A DNA stretch of 64,000 nucleotides from Trichomonas vaginalis G3. Taxonomy: Eukaryota > Parabasalia > Trichomonadida > Trichomonadidae. A model generated the notes under the pieces. The model was not told where the DNA came from. It made no database searches and saw only the letters and a list, made by a program, of their open reading frames with translations. A program made the position numbers and the translations under genes. This document shows, one piece after another, positions 28,032 through 38,906 of this stretch (positions are counted from its first letter, which is position 1; each line of letters opens with the position of its first letter). The stretch lies in NCBI RefSeq assembly GCF_026262505.1, contig NC_067205.1, positions 16,492,001-16,556,000 on the forward strand. The letters are read 5' to 3'.

Positions 28032-29837
28032 CTAATTTTCATGAAGTTGGTAAATAACCCACTTCTCATTTTCATACACATTCTGGTAATGCTTTGAGTC
28101 CCAGAGGATTTCATCGTTCTTATAGTCGAGTAGCCATCGAATATCTTGACTTCTCATTACATCAAGACCTCCAGACTCTTTTCTGACCTCTCTGATCAAT
28201 TCCACTTGCTTGAATACATCGCAACCGCGTCTCCATGCTTCACGGAAACTTCCAGAAACGATTTGGCGACCGGCAATTGAAGATGCAGGGTTAAATTTGA
28301 ATGTATCGCTAAGAATTGTGTCCTTTGGTCTGGTGATCTCCATAATCTTACGGCCAATGTCTAGATCTGGTATTTCAATTGCAGTATCTTTAGTATTTGC
28401 AAGTCTATGAAGGCTGAGGAAGCCACTGATCATATAGACAACAAATATTGAGGCAACTATACCTGATACCGCGCCTTTAGTCATCTTTCCTGAAACTAAT
28501 GATTTTATTTTCTCTCCAATTTCGACGAAAAGAACACAAACCATAGGGAAAAAGACAGATATAACCCCACAAGCGTTACTGGAATAGTCATTTCCTTGAC
28601 GGAAGATTTGTAATAATAAAAATGAACCTAATGTTGAAATAAATCTCTGGATTAGTAAAGAATCGCGTATAAAGAACCACATTAAAGCAAATGTGACTGA
28701 TGATGGCCCGAAACTATCGAACCAAATTGTTAAACTTGGAAGAAATGTGTCGCACATTTGATATTCACGCCATAACGGGTTATACTTTATACCAGATGAT
28801 AACCAGCGTATGAATGGAACGAATGCAAATGCTATGAAATATGGATTTGCAAGTTCATAGCAAGTACATGCGAGATAAACTGATAATGACGTGATACAAT
28901 TAGGTGTAAGTATTGCTAGTAGCACAGCAATGATGTAAGAGTTCTTGGCTCGTCCAACAACCGGACATTGTGCAATTGCTAAAGCAAATACGGCCATTGG
29001 TATGGAAAATGAGTATTCCTTGTTGAACGACAAGCAAACACCAATTAAAGAATCCCATGGAGTATGAGCAGTTCGTCCATGTCCATGAATTAAATCACCT
29101 CGGATATCTTCATCATTGAAAAAGTTGAAAAGGCACCAAGATCCGTTTAGCATGAACACTAAAGCGATGAATCCTGGGTTGCTCGAGAAGTTAGAGCCAA
29201 GGTAATAGATAGCCGTTGCAGTAGAAATTGCGTTCATGAAGGATATTATAGCTGATGCTGTCCGAAATGAGGCACCCATTGAACTTAGAGCAGCTTCGTA
29301 AAGTAAAGGAAGAGGATTGTTTGTTAAATGCTGATTTAGTAATAATGGATCAGCAAATGCTAAGATATTAGATCGTGGAGCATTAACTCCGTTTTTAAGT
29401 GATGCAACAAATGACATTTCATAATCTAATGGTCCAGATCCTTCAATAGGAACTAAACTAGGAAATTGGTCAAAAATTCTATGATTATACCAAATTGTAA
29501 TGATTCCTATTATAATAAGAACCACATAAAATGATGGAGCAACTTCGAAACGAACTGTAAATGGTAATTTACTCGGACGTTGAATTTTATCTTTGCTTAA
29601 AACGATAAATAGGAAAACAGCAATGGCCATTTGAATACCAATTATGATAACGACATGAAATATGTTCATTGGGAGTACTACTGTCGTTACTAGCATTATT
29701 GCTGAAGTTAAGCTTGCACCAATAAGCCATCCTATGCATAAATGTAAGAATAAAGCCCAAGTATACTTTCTAATATAAAGAATGATCATTGATCCCATCG
29801 CCACCGTTGAGGCGAGGAATGCAATCCATAGTACCAT
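28032..29837 (-). CDS. Polytopic membrane protein, GT-C glycosyltransferase-like
   Basis: A 601-aa protein with about 11-13 hydrophobic helices through residue ~490 and a soluble C-terminal domain of ~120 residues. After the fourth helix, a loop with LDYEMSFVASLKNGVNAP followed by NPLPLLYEAALSSMG has the layout of the first luminal loop of GT-C glycosyltransferases (acidic pair, then a slow-turn helix), and the C-terminal domain (DTILSDTFKFN, RQIVSGSF) resembles soluble tails of such enzymes. If so it would use a lipid-linked sugar at the ER. This is a pattern-level guess; an undefined trichomonad membrane family is equally possible. Confidence 0.5.
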   Translation of the reverse strand: MVLWIAFLASTVAMGSMIILYIRKYTWALFLHLCIGWLIGASLTSAIMLVTTVVLPMNIFHVVIIIGIQMAIAVFLFIVLSKDKIQRPSKLPFTVRFEVAPSFYVVLIIIGIITIWYNHRIFDQFPSLVPIEGSGPLDYEMSFVASLKNGVNAPRSNILAFADPLLLNQHLTNNPLPLLYEAALSSMGASFRTASAIISFMNAISTATAIYYLGSNFSSNPGFIALVFMLNGSWCLFNFFNDEDIRGDLIHGHGRTAHTPWDSLIGVCLSFNKEYSFSIPMAVFALAIAQCPVVGRAKNSYIIAVLLAILTPNCITSLSVYLACTCYELANPYFIAFAFVPFIRWLSSGIKYNPLWREYQMCDTFLPSLTIWFDSFGPSSVTFALMWFFIRDSLLIQRFISTLGSFLLLQIFRQGNDYSSNACGVISVFFPMVCVLFVEIGEKIKSLVSGKMTKGAVSGIVASIFVVYMISGFLSLHRLANTKDTAIEIPDLDIGRKIMEITRPKDTILSDTFKFNPASSIAGRQIVSGSFREAWRRGCDVFKQVELIREVRKESGGLDVMRSQDIRWLLDYKNDEILWDSKHYQNVYENEKWVIYQLHEN

Positions 29838-30149
29838 TCTGTCAATTTTTTATTTCATATTAATATTAGTATTAGATTCATATCTCAAATGTAAATAAAA
29901 AATATGAATTTTTTACTTGCCATTCTACAATCGAAGCAGTTTATTCTTCATGTGTTAAATAAGATCAATATAAATGTTGAGTTTGTGAATGGATGCATGT
30001 GATCTATCACGTTCAGAAGAACGAGCTTCTGAAACAACTATTTAAATCCATCGATCATAAAATTCAATTTCATAAATGATTATAATTAGATATGTATTTA
30101 AAAACAAGACTTTATTAAATTGACAAGTAATAAACATTGATAAAAAGGA
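29838..30149. other. Gene-free spacer with an 8-bp hairpin
   Basis: TTCAGAAG (30,012-30,019) pairs with CTTCTGAA (30,026-30,033) around a 6-nt loop, in the 3' flank of the bromodomain gene. It could help define the transcript end. Nothing else seen. Confidence 0.4.
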
Positions 30150-30779
30150 TTAGTTGCTTGGAGGTAATTTAGGAATTGTAATTTCTCTCCAAATTGCATC
30201 AAGACATTCTCTTTTGAGGGAATCCAAGTTAATTGTACTTTTGCCTTTCTTAATTAAACTCTCATAACCGTATTGACGTAAAATTTCTTCGATATTAGTT
30301 GAATCATTAATTTGACTAAGTTTTTCTTCAAGTTGAAGCAAGTCATACTTCTGGGCATATGTTTTATCTAATTCTACTGAGTAAAGTTTTTCTGAATTTT
30401 CAATAAGTTGTCTATAGAGTGATCGAAGGCGTTCTTCATAGTTCTGTTTGTTTGTATATTCGAATGTCTTTAATAATTTTTCGAATTTGTTCTTTAAATA
30501 GGCTGCTATTCCGCCAATTAAACTTTTTTCTCCGTTATATTGAACTGCATTATTGAAAATAAGATTCATATCGTATTTCCAGTCGGCAATTGTTGTATAT
30601 GAGTTATCTTTTATCTTGGATTTAACTGTTCCAAGATCCATTGGTTCTTTAATTACAGCTAAATATGGATCTGTTGGCGATGTAGCAACGGGGCGTTTGA
30701 AAATCTCTGCAATTTGATTCTCTAAAATTGCATTGGTCACTTTCAAACAAAATTGTCCAGCAGATGATTTTGCAAACAT
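30150..30779 (-). CDS. Single-bromodomain protein
   Basis: A 209-aa protein that should read acetyl-lysine on histones. The bromodomain fills residues 10-105: DPYLAVIKEPMDLGTVKSKI (37-56), Y61, W67-D70 and the NNAVQYN run (76-82) with the acetyl-lysine anchor N82. The rest is helical, possibly coiled coil (105-150), with no second domain. Trichomonads have many such small bromodomain proteins. Intact, single exon. Confidence 0.85.
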   Translation of the reverse strand: MFAKSSAGQFCLKVTNAILENQIAEIFKRPVATSPTDPYLAVIKEPMDLGTVKSKIKDNSYTTIADWKYDMNLIFNNAVQYNGEKSLIGGIAAYLKNKFEKLLKTFEYTNKQNYEERLRSLYRQLIENSEKLYSVELDKTYAQKYDLLQLEEKLSQINDSTNIEEILRQYGYESLIKKGKSTINLDSLKRECLDAIWREITIPKLPPSN

Positions 30780-31172
30780 TCAAAAATTTAACTTAATAAA
30801 GATGTTATCCGATTATTTATGTTGTTTTGTTGCTATATAAATTACTTTTAATGCTTCTTTTTCAGCAAATGATTGAGATTAACGTTTCTGGCCAATTTAT
30901 AGTATTTATATTAGAAATTTAGTGTTTTTTCGATAAAGAGATAAGAATCCTATATAGATGGCATGATTCAGTGATAATATTGATTACATATACAAAATAA
31001 AATACTTTTCATAGCACAAGATGTATCTCATTTGATAAGCCTGATCTGAAATAAAATAGTGAAAAGCTACTAATGAACTTAAGTCGAATATAAAAAAAAA
31101 AGATAACAAATATGAAAATTTTTATACAAACAAAGATAAGGATGATAGATGTTACGTGGATTCAAATTGTTC
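30780..31172. other. Gene-free spacer
   Basis: A/T-rich; no gene, tRNA or repeat recognised. Confidence 0.5.
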
Positions 31173-31817
31173 TTATGTCTTTTTGGCATTCTTTTGATCA
31201 ATTAATTTGACCAAAGCATCCCAAGATGCACCTCTGCAATCACTTGTGAAATAAGCGACAAATGGAGCTGTAGCAACAATGGTAATCATTCTGAATATGG
31301 ATAAAGGTCTATAAATTGAGTAAAGTTCTTTCGCAATTGTATTCAAAGCTATTGTTGTCTTGTACCAGTAATCATTGGTCCAATTGAGTTTTGTAACCAT
31401 CAACGACATAGGAAGGGAGTATGTGGTTGAAAACATATTAACAAGTAATAGAAAAGAGCAGGCCCATAAAACATATTTTGAAAATGGGTCCCAATTTGTT
31501 ATATGTAAAACTCCTGCAAATATAAATGTTGTAATAAAAATAAGGAACGTGGAGATATAAAAGAAATAATCAGCAAATTGTGTAAGACGTACAAAGTAAG
31601 AGATCCATAATGAAATTTCTTTTTGTGATTGAAGAATTATTGCATATCCTAAGGCCATTCCTGAGAGAATCATATGATATACAGACATAAAATCTACGAT
31701 ATATCCGATTGTATATATTAAGTATCTTGCTTTAGTTTTGGCTTCTTCGGTAGCAACTGTTGGGACGCTTCCAATATTATCTAGGCGATAAAAATTTAAG
31801 TACCACTTACGTATCAT
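31173..31817 (-). CDS. Small polytopic membrane protein, unknown
   Basis: A 214-aa protein with about five hydrophobic segments (near residues 32-62, 66-80, 84-106, 114-136 and 170-190) and a basic C-terminus ending in NAKKT, which resembles a KKXX-type ER retrieval signal loosely. No named family recognised. Codon use is like its neighbours and the frame is long for this composition, so it is likely real. Confidence 0.65.
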   Translation of the reverse strand: MIRKWYLNFYRLDNIGSVPTVATEEAKTKARYLIYTIGYIVDFMSVYHMILSGMALGYAIILQSQKEISLWISYFVRLTQFADYFFYISTFLIFITTFIFAGVLHITNWDPFSKYVLWACSFLLLVNMFSTTYSLPMSLMVTKLNWTNDYWYKTTIALNTIAKELYSIYRPLSIFRMITIVATAPFVAYFTSDCRGASWDALVKLIDQKNAKKT

Positions 31818-32253
31818 TTTTTACCCAAATTGTACGTTTATTATATCAAAGGTTTTGAAATTTTGGAACTAAATATCATATAACTTTTAATTTAAGATTT
31901 AAAATCATAAGTAATTACATAAGTGCATTCATATATTAGAGATATGAAAGGAAAAAATCATCAGATTTCTTGATTGAATCTTTTGTACAAAAGGGAGAAA
32001 ATATATCAGTATAAAATCGTTCTATCTGTAATTGTGCTTATTTTTATGATTTGGATATAGAAAATTGCGCAATATGGTGTATTCTGTTCTATTTATCAAA
32101 ACAATTTACAAAGAAGATTCCTTACATAGTAGACAGTATATTCCATTAGAAGTTTTTCAATAAAAGCCCATTATTCATCTTTTGTATATCATATAGTTCA
32201 CTTTTGGAAATTTGAGAGCAATTATCGTCGTAATTGACCACCATAATTAGATA
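31818..32253. other. Spacer with possible Inr of ELF1
   Basis: No gene in this divergent intergenic region. TCACTTTTGG at 32,198 is an initiator candidate for the gene at 32,254, giving a leader of about 55 nt, longer than usual here. Confidence 0.4.
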
Positions 32254-32697
32254 ATGGGTAAAAGGAAGAAAAGTACGCCAAAAGTTCAAAAGAAGTTTTA
32301 TCGATTACCAAAGAACTTCCATTGTCCGTATTGTAATTGTGAAGATAGCGTCCATGTAACAATGGATTTAAAAAATCTGCGTGCAGACATTCATTGCGTT
32401 AAGTGTAAAGAAGGAGTCCCAAATGCTAAAATAACTAAAATTTCAGAACCGATTGACGTTTACGATGACTGGGTTGATCAAATTCGCGAACAAAACAAGA
32501 ATTTCAACCCAGACAAAGAAGAACAGATGACAGAAATATATGAAGATGAAGAACCAATATATGAACCAAGCCGCTTACAGTCAAATGCTACCAGAAGTAA
32601 TGAAGACAAGCATAGTGGTGATGAAAACGAAATAGAAAATACCTCCGATGATGAATCACTCTCTGATGATACGGATAGTTTGTCAGAAACAGATTGA
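32254..32697 (+). CDS. ELF1: Transcription elongation factor 1 (Elf1/ELOF1)
   Basis: A 147-aa protein of the RNA polymerase II elongation machinery. The family signature is complete: basic start MGKRKKSTPK, zinc ribbon C24-C27 and C48-C51, and PIDVYDDWVDQ (66-76). The extra ~65 residues are an acidic Ser/Asp/Glu tail (residues 90-147), as also found in yeast Elf1. Single exon and intact. Confidence 0.9.
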   Translation: MGKRKKSTPKVQKKFYRLPKNFHCPYCNCEDSVHVTMDLKNLRADIHCVKCKEGVPNAKITKISEPIDVYDDWVDQIREQNKNFNPDKEEQMTEIYEDEEPIYEPSRLQSNATRSNEDKHSGDENEIENTSDDESLSDDTDSLSETD

Positions 32698-33077
32698 TAA
32701 AATTTTTTTGAAGTTTATACGATAATTTTCCGATTATTTAATCAAAATTTTTATTTATATTAAGAAATCTGGCCATTCTACTCTGCTTTTGTTAGTATTA
32801 TTGTTTTTAGATATGTCATGATGATCTTTTTGAAATTAGATGACTTTTTTCATCATTATTTTTTCAACGCCAAAGCTCCCATGCAAATGAAATATATCAC
32901 CTTAAATATTCTTTCCAGAGTTCGTTCTGACTATAAAATCATACTTCAAGCTTTTTTTTTGCTGAATCAACAGTTCAATTAAATTTATTTCTGAATTCTT
33001 TTGACAGTATTTAAATATAACACACGATTTTGTAGTTAAATAGAAAGGAATTTGTAAAAATTTATAAACAAAAATAA
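32698..33077. other. Gene-free spacer between convergent genes
   Basis: A/T-rich region between the ends of ELF1 and ATG6. No gene or hairpin of note. Confidence 0.5.
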
Positions 33078-34232
33078 TTATACAGAAGGAATGATTCGTG
33101 TTCCTTTGAGCATCTTCATCTGAATGAACTTGAAGTTAAAAAGAAGGAGTTTCATTGCCCTGGTCCATCCATCTGGATTTTTAGCGTCGAATAAAAACGA
33201 TTCTTGGCTTATTGTATTTTCTTCTGTATTGATGATAAATGGAGGTGTCAAAGAATGTGTTCCTACAATGGAATTCATGAATAGACTTGAACAAAAGGCA
33301 AATAATTTGGTGATTGCTTGATTAAACACAACAACACCTTTTCTATATGTCGTATCTGCAGCATTGAGAACTGTGCCATCAATGGTTAATGGAATTCCGT
33401 TTGTAAGGTTCGAGCAATCAATATTTCCAATTCTGCACATCGAAGAAATCAAATGGAATAACATTGTGAATCCATTATTGATTTCTTCGTATGGAACTTC
33501 GCGTGAAATATTTTGTCCAAGTCTAAGAGTATTAATTGTTCCGTAAAATCGATTATAACTAATATGGAATATCATGCAGGATGTTAATGATGAAAATGCA
33601 CGCGGAGGACCAGATGTTTTTGGTACAAGAGCACTTGAATTTATTTCGCCCTCAACATAGCCTTTTGTTAAGTATGATGAATTACGTCTTTTGCCTCCTT
33701 GGGTCTTTAAACGATTGGTTTCTTTCTCGTATTCGGTTTTGGCCTCAAGAAAAGCGTTCTTCTCATTAATAATTTTTTCAATTTCTTCTTTTAACGTATT
33801 TGCAAAAATAAATTTATCTGTAATATCAAGCCTTAGAAAAAGAGACTCTCCGTAGTTTAAAAATCCTGATTTTTTGCGGATCGATTGTAAAATATTTGAA
33901 GAACAGCTATTGCAGTAAGGGAACACTGATAATTTTGTACTGTCGAAAAATTCATTAAACTCCTGGAACTTTTTGTAGTGAGTCCAATTCATATCATTTT
34001 TTTTATAACTAAATGACTTGCTATAACTAATAAGTTCTGCTGGCCTCCTGGTTTTTGGAGTAGGACTTAAGTCAGGAGCTCCATTCATAGACTGAGTCCA
34101 TGAATCAGATAATATCAGTGTTAGACCGCCACAAATTGGACACACAAATAGTGCGTTAACCTGTGGTAACTCATTTTCATTGTTTTCTTCGGATGAATTT
34201 GATTGTTTGTTTTCTTTGCCATCAGTATCCAT
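33078..34232 (-). CDS. ATG6: Autophagy protein Atg6/Beclin 1
   Basis: A 384-aa scaffold of the class III PI3-kinase complex that starts autophagosomes. The N-terminus has the CPICGG pair typical of Atg6. A coiled coil lies at about residues 150-178, for pairing with Atg14/UVRAG-type partners. The membrane-binding C-terminal domain follows from about 210, with FHISYNRFYGTINTLRLG, the family's FHI---FGTINGFRLG hallmark, and VPYEEIN. It is shorter than yeast or human proteins, mainly in the N-terminal region. Intact, single exon. Confidence 0.85.
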   Translation of the reverse strand: MDTDGKENKQSNSSEENNENELPQVNALFVCPICGGLTLILSDSWTQSMNGAPDLSPTPKTRRPAELISYSKSFSYKKNDMNWTHYKKFQEFNEFFDSTKLSVFPYCNSCSSNILQSIRKKSGFLNYGESLFLRLDITDKFIFANTLKEEIEKIINEKNAFLEAKTEYEKETNRLKTQGGKRRNSSYLTKGYVEGEINSSALVPKTSGPPRAFSSLTSCMIFHISYNRFYGTINTLRLGQNISREVPYEEINNGFTMLFHLISSMCRIGNIDCSNLTNGIPLTIDGTVLNAADTTYRKGVVVFNQAITKLFAFCSSLFMNSIVGTHSLTPPFIINTEENTISQESFLFDAKNPDGWTRAMKLLLFNFKFIQMKMLKGTRIIPSV

Positions 34233-34251
34233 CTGAAAAGATATGAAATGA
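34233..34251 (-). promoter_or_regulatory. Inr-type initiator of ATG6
   Basis: On the minus strand TCATTTCATATCTTTTCAG directly precedes the ATG. TCATTTCAT fits the extended trichomonad initiator, giving a leader of about 16 nt. Confidence 0.5.
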
Positions 34252-35055
34252 AGTTAATATAATTAAAGAATTAACTCTAATCTTGATATAGAGTTAGAGA
34301 AATGATAAATTTTGGCTTTCTAATATGAATATTGTTTGAAATTATTCAATTTGTATGTATATTTCTTATAATAGCAAATCATATTTCATTTCAACAAAAT
34401 TAAAAAGAATGTAATAAATAGCACCTATAACAGTTCAAGATAAATTCAAAAATGTAACATTTTGTTATAATTATAAAATTTTTATTAGGGGCTTATAATG
34501 TATGTGGATATTCAATGTGTTTTCAGTTTCAACGCAATCATGGGCTAAATATCTGCAATTTCAATCCTATAGGTAAAAAAAAGGATCATAAAACGGATAT
34601 AATATAGCGCCCTTATTGATTAATTGATAATGCGAAGACTTTTAGATTGCTATTGTAAAAATTGATAGAATTCAGAAACTCATGAGAGAAACAATCAGCC
34701 AGCAATTGGAAAGTATCAAGATTTAAACATTTGTTGAGATGTTTGTAGAACTTGTTATTGTAAATTTTGAAACGAATGATTCAGAATGCATCGATAAGTT
34801 AAAGAAATCAAGAATAAAGGAAGAAGGATTCGATTTAATGGTGCAGGGAATGCAATCCAATGAATAATGGAACAGAATCTTCTACCGTTAAAGATGAAAT
34901 CTGGGAAAAAAGAAAAATAAATTCCAAAAAAAATTTAAAAATTAAAATTTCAAGAACAATTTGTTGTTTTTCATCTTGTATTTCATTTTTTATAAAAATT
35001 TGGAATAAAAAAGTTTTATTATTTGTCATATTTTAAATTAATGTGATCTAATGAA

Positions 35056-36545
35056 TTAAGGATGTCAATTCGGAAAATTGTTTTCATTTTAGGAGAATAT
35101 AATTTTCCTTTTGGAAAATTTAAAAAGTGAGACGCGCAGGATTCGAACTTTTTTAAAAGTTGATTTAAATATATTCTAGTGTGGTTTCTAAGGATAATAT
35201 CATATTTAAAATAAGAATATACTAGTTTAGGTGGTATAATTTTTTTCGATAAATTTGAGAGCATGTACGTTTAGGGCATCAAAAGTGTCAATTCGCTCAG
35301 CGAAAGCTGAGCTAGCTTCGTTCTCGAAAGAATAGGGAAGGAGTGAAAGAGAGTGATACAGATGTTGACACATTCATATCATTTCAACAAATTTTGATCA
35401 AATTGAAATGCAATGAAATTCAATTCACTTCATATCCTTCAGTCAGTACATTGACATCCTTCTACATCACAATGATAACTCGTGCATCAATAGTTCTACA
35501 ACTAACTCAGAAAAAACAAGATTTTTCCTTCCAGCTTACAGCTTTTAAAAAGTTTCGATGATAAAAATCACTCTACTCTTGTTTATCGATATGTTGTGAT
35601 AGTAGGTAAACGTATTCTTATCGATATTAATAAAAATATTTTTACGAAAATCTGAACCAATTACAGAGTTATTCATAAAGTTTATGATAACTGTAATTAC
35701 TTCATCTTTGTTTTATATTTGAATAAACAATTTAATTTAATTTGCATAATTTTTTTTAGTTGAAAGACAGGAAACTTAGTTGAGTTTGTATTATTTTTAT
35801 CGTTCAATTCATTGTATATGTGAGTGATCCAGATATTTAAGATATTTAGAAAAAATTTATTAATTTGATTAACAAATTTTAATCAAAATAGCAAAAATCT
35901 ATTTGATAGCTGTAAGCAAATAATAATTTCTATTTCAACCAAAATCACTTATTTTCATTTAAACGTATAAAATTGTCAATTTTATGAGAATAAATTTAAA
36001 ATCTCATGAAATATAAAGGAGAGTAATATTTTTCAATTTTCTTTTTTTCTTTCTCTCAAATATTTTCTATTGGGAATTTTCTTGTTATCAAAAAATAATT
36101 TTAACATTTGTTTATTTCATTACATACAATAAAATTTTAAAAACTCTATTTCTTCACAAGAAAATTTTTTTCCTTCATATGAAGAAACATTTTGTTCTCC
36201 ATTTGATGCTGAGTCTAAATCTCGATTTTTGAATTTTCTTCTTTCCAAATTTCTTTTTTCCAAATTAGAAGTTTAATTCAAATTTTCAATAGTTTATATA
36301 TTTTCTCAAACCGTCTTAGATTTTCTCACTTTTTAGGGATTTTCTCTCAAAATATACAAAAATAGTAATATCAATACATGTGTCTAATATACTTTAAAAC
36401 CATCGTGATAAAATTCAAAAACGAAGAGTTCTTCTCTCCAAATTTTTTTCAAAACCAAAAAAATGAGATAAAAAAGCACGTTTGGAAAATTCATTTTTAG
36501 CATTTTAGGAATTTTCTCACTTTTCTTCCAAATTGACATCCTTAA
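35056..36545. repeat. 1.49-kb segment bounded by 20-bp inverted repeats
   Basis: TTAAGGATGTCAATTCGGAA (35,056-35,075) is repeated inverted at 36,526-36,545 with one mismatch; both ends also carry AAAGTGAGA a short way inside. The interior has no gene. It may be a non-autonomous DNA transposon or a decayed one; no clear target-site duplication was found. Confidence 0.4.
35295..35328. repeat. Adjacent hairpins, first with GAAA tetraloop
   Basis: GCTCAGC (35,295-35,301) and GCTGAGC (35,306-35,312) form a perfect 7-bp stem closed by GAAA. Four bases later TTCG/CGAA (35,317-35,328) forms a second small stem. The pairing resembles the double hairpins inside elements 2 and 3. Confidence 0.5.
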
Positions 36546-36965
36546 ATGAATCGAATTTCGTGAAAATAATTTATCATAGTTAAAAATTATCTCATTTTTA
36601 TAGCTGAATCACGGTGGATATGTTGGGTTTATATTTTTAATTGATAATGTCTTCGTTTCTTCAATAAAATCACCTCTAATTTAGTAACGAGATTGATTTT
36701 TTTGGGAAAATCTTTTGATATGACTAGAATTTCCCTTCAAGAAGCATATATTTACAGGAAATACTTTACGATGCATATATAAAATCTACTCAAAACTTGA
36801 ATTTGAAATTTTGCGATAAAATTGAAACTTTATTTTTCACCGTGTTATCAAAAATTAGGCCTTCACTACATATCTATTCTAAGTGTACTAAAATTATAAT
36901 CCGATTATAATTGATTTGTGTAAACTAAATTTCCTATCGTCGGCGTTTACGTTAGTATTTTATCG

Positions 36966-36988
36966 TCATTAAACATAAACGCAAAAAG
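36966..36988 (+). promoter_or_regulatory. Inr-type initiator of the Pmp-like gene
   Basis: TCATTAAACATAAACGC begins 23 bp before the ATG at 36,989; TCATT matches the trichomonad initiator. Confidence 0.45.
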
Positions 36989-38116
36989 ATGTTTCTTTTC
37001 TTTATCAGATTAATATTATCAGCGACAACAACTCAAGTTTCGGATTTATATGTTAATCAAGTAAATGGTAGCAATGCATACAGCTGGTTTCCTACTCCAG
37101 ATACACCTACTCCAGCAGATTTTAATTTTTCAATTGTTAAATGCGTTTTCGAGTCTATTTCGATTACTAGAAGCGGTGTTTATGGTGGTGTTATAATTTC
37201 CACTGTTGGAAGAATGGCTTACAATTTCAGTGTCTTAAATTCCACCTTCACCGGCATTACAGTAACTGGTAGTGGCGCTTATGGTGGTGCAATCTACTGC
37301 AAGGGCACATCAACAACGACTACAACTCCAACAAAGTTAAACGTACTTTACAATAACTTTACTCGTTGCAATGCCGCCATATATGGATCCTGTGTCTATG
37401 CACAAAGCCTCACATTAGTAACAGTTTCATATAATACATTCAATGATACCACAGCGAATTACGGAGCCGCTGCTTTTATCAAGAACATAAATACAACAGC
37501 CAGTTTCAACAATTGGGGTGCTCTTACAAGTAACCAAGGCTATATATACTACCAGAACAACCCTGATGTCACCGGTTCATTCCTTTTAATTTCCTACTCT
37601 TGTTTCTTACAGAAACTCATTTTAACTTACTCTGCAACTTGGTCAGAGAACAGTCAGAAGCCAACAATCCAGCTCAACGCTAACACTATTTACGCTGATG
37701 CCACAATTGACGATGTTGTTACTCAAGTTGCTTCTAATGCTCAGCCGGCAGTTGCAGACATCAAATACGGCCAAACAGCCTGCTACAGAATTATTTCGGA
37801 ACCTACACCTACACCTACACCACCAGAGGACCTTACTCCTGAACCAACAGATGTAGATTGGACTCCATACCCAACTCTTACAACAAACAATGTTACCGTA
37901 TTTACACCAACTGCCACAGAGAAAAACAACGCCGTTGTAACAAGCGCAACTCAAAAGAAGAGCAAAGCTGGATTAATTGCTGGCTGCGTCATAGCTGCTT
38001 TGATAGTATTAATAGCTATCATAATCCTCATTGTATTCTTGTTGAAACGTGATACACGTACTGCTTACAATAACGACGGAGATGATGCCGGCGTTGATGG
38101 TTTTGCGGTCCATTAA
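36989..38116 (+). CDS. Pmp-like type I surface protein with Pro/Thr stalk
   Basis: A 375-aa cell-surface protein. Residues 1-16 are a signal peptide. Residues 50-165 hold beta-helix units with GGxI(I/Y)-type turns (GVYGGVIIS 63-71, GAYGGAIYC 96-104) as in the Pmp-like family expanded in trichomonads. A Cys-poor domain follows, then a Thr/Pro stalk (270-310, TPTPTPP), one transmembrane helix (about 328-352) and a short tail with KRDTRTAY. Probably an adhesion or environment-sensing protein; the family's role is only partly known. Single exon and intact. Confidence 0.75.
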   Translation: MFLFFIRLILSATTTQVSDLYVNQVNGSNAYSWFPTPDTPTPADFNFSIVKCVFESISITRSGVYGGVIISTVGRMAYNFSVLNSTFTGITVTGSGAYGGAIYCKGTSTTTTTPTKLNVLYNNFTRCNAAIYGSCVYAQSLTLVTVSYNTFNDTTANYGAAAFIKNINTTASFNNWGALTSNQGYIYYQNNPDVTGSFLLISYSCFLQKLILTYSATWSENSQKPTIQLNANTIYADATIDDVVTQVASNAQPAVADIKYGQTACYRIISEPTPTPTPPEDLTPEPTDVDWTPYPTLTTNNVTVFTPTATEKNNAVVTSATQKKSKAGLIAGCVIAALIVLIAIIILIVFLLKRDTRTAYNNDGDDAGVDGFAVH

Positions 38117-38532
38117 TTTGATTGTTGTTTAATGTTGTTTATATACATAGATATTTATCAGATATTTTTCTTTGTTATTATTATTTTTATAAATTCTAAA
38201 AACTTTTAAGAAAAAATTACGATTCCTATAGTTTTTGTTTGAATCAAACTTACAATAAAATCCTTACACTTGATCTTAACAAGAATTTGTCCATATTTTT
38301 CAAAATTTTTCTTTTCTTTAATTCTTCTGTTACTAATCAAAATCCCACATTTTAACTTAAAGTAACAATAAGTAGTTCATTAGATATTACTAACATCTAA
38401 TTTCGATGTATTTTTTTTTATAGATTTTTAATTATTATGTATACTAGTCCTGAAACACCTGCCTATTTGCCCTAAAAACTAACAGTTGATGATAGATATC
38501 ATAAAGACTATTTTTTTATACCTTTATATCCC
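38117..38532. other. Gene-free spacer before element 2
   Basis: A/T-rich 3' flank of the surface-protein gene. No gene or repeat seen before the element start at about 38,533. Confidence 0.5.
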
Positions 38533-38675
38533 AGTAGTATATGTTGATGGGTTGTGTGACTTTTTTTGTAAACGTAAGAATTCATACAATATTGAACGAT
38601 TTTGTATCATTTTTTTTTAACATATGAAGTAAAAAATGTATGATTCTTACGGTTTTTATTCTTACGTTTTTGAAT

Positions 38676-38773
38676 AAATCAAGATTTAAAAAATTTTCAA
38701 AATTGTAAGACATTTACACTCAGCCCATACATAATGAAATAAAAAATAATTTTTTTAAAAAAATAAACTTTAA
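38676..38773 (+). repeat. Left inverted repeat of element 2
   Basis: Starts AAATCAAGATTTAAAAAATT and ends ATAAACTTTAA; matches 58,631-58,728 inverted along its length with at most small differences. It contains GACATTTACACTCAGCCC, the most distinctive part. Confidence 0.85.
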
Positions 38774-38906
38774 AATAATTTATTTTATCTTTTATAAAAG
38801 AAGCTATATATATATAGATGATGTCAGATATTCCGCGATTAATTAAACATTGTTTAAATCCTGAATGGAATCAATGGAGTCATAAACGAGTAAAAGAAAT
38901 TAGAAA

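Larger units (their letters stand above)
34252..36988. other. 2.7-kb gene-free region
   Basis: No supported gene: the short open frames at 34,835-35,264 and 35,343-35,561 are unsupported. The region holds the inverted-repeat pair at 35,056/36,526, the hairpin pair at 35,295, and a T/C-rich tract from about 36,030 to 36,560. Confidence 0.5.

Noticed and set aside
35127-35152. tRNA-like 3' fragment on the minus strand (GTTCGAATCCTGCGC followed by GTCTCAC)
   Set aside because: The T-loop core is present, but the 5' side of the T stem does not pair and no acceptor, D or anticodon arms lie upstream. At best a remnant.
35295-35328. Hammerhead or other ribozyme at the GAAA-closed hairpin
   Set aside because: There is no CUGAUGA core or third stem. 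Only two simple stems are present.
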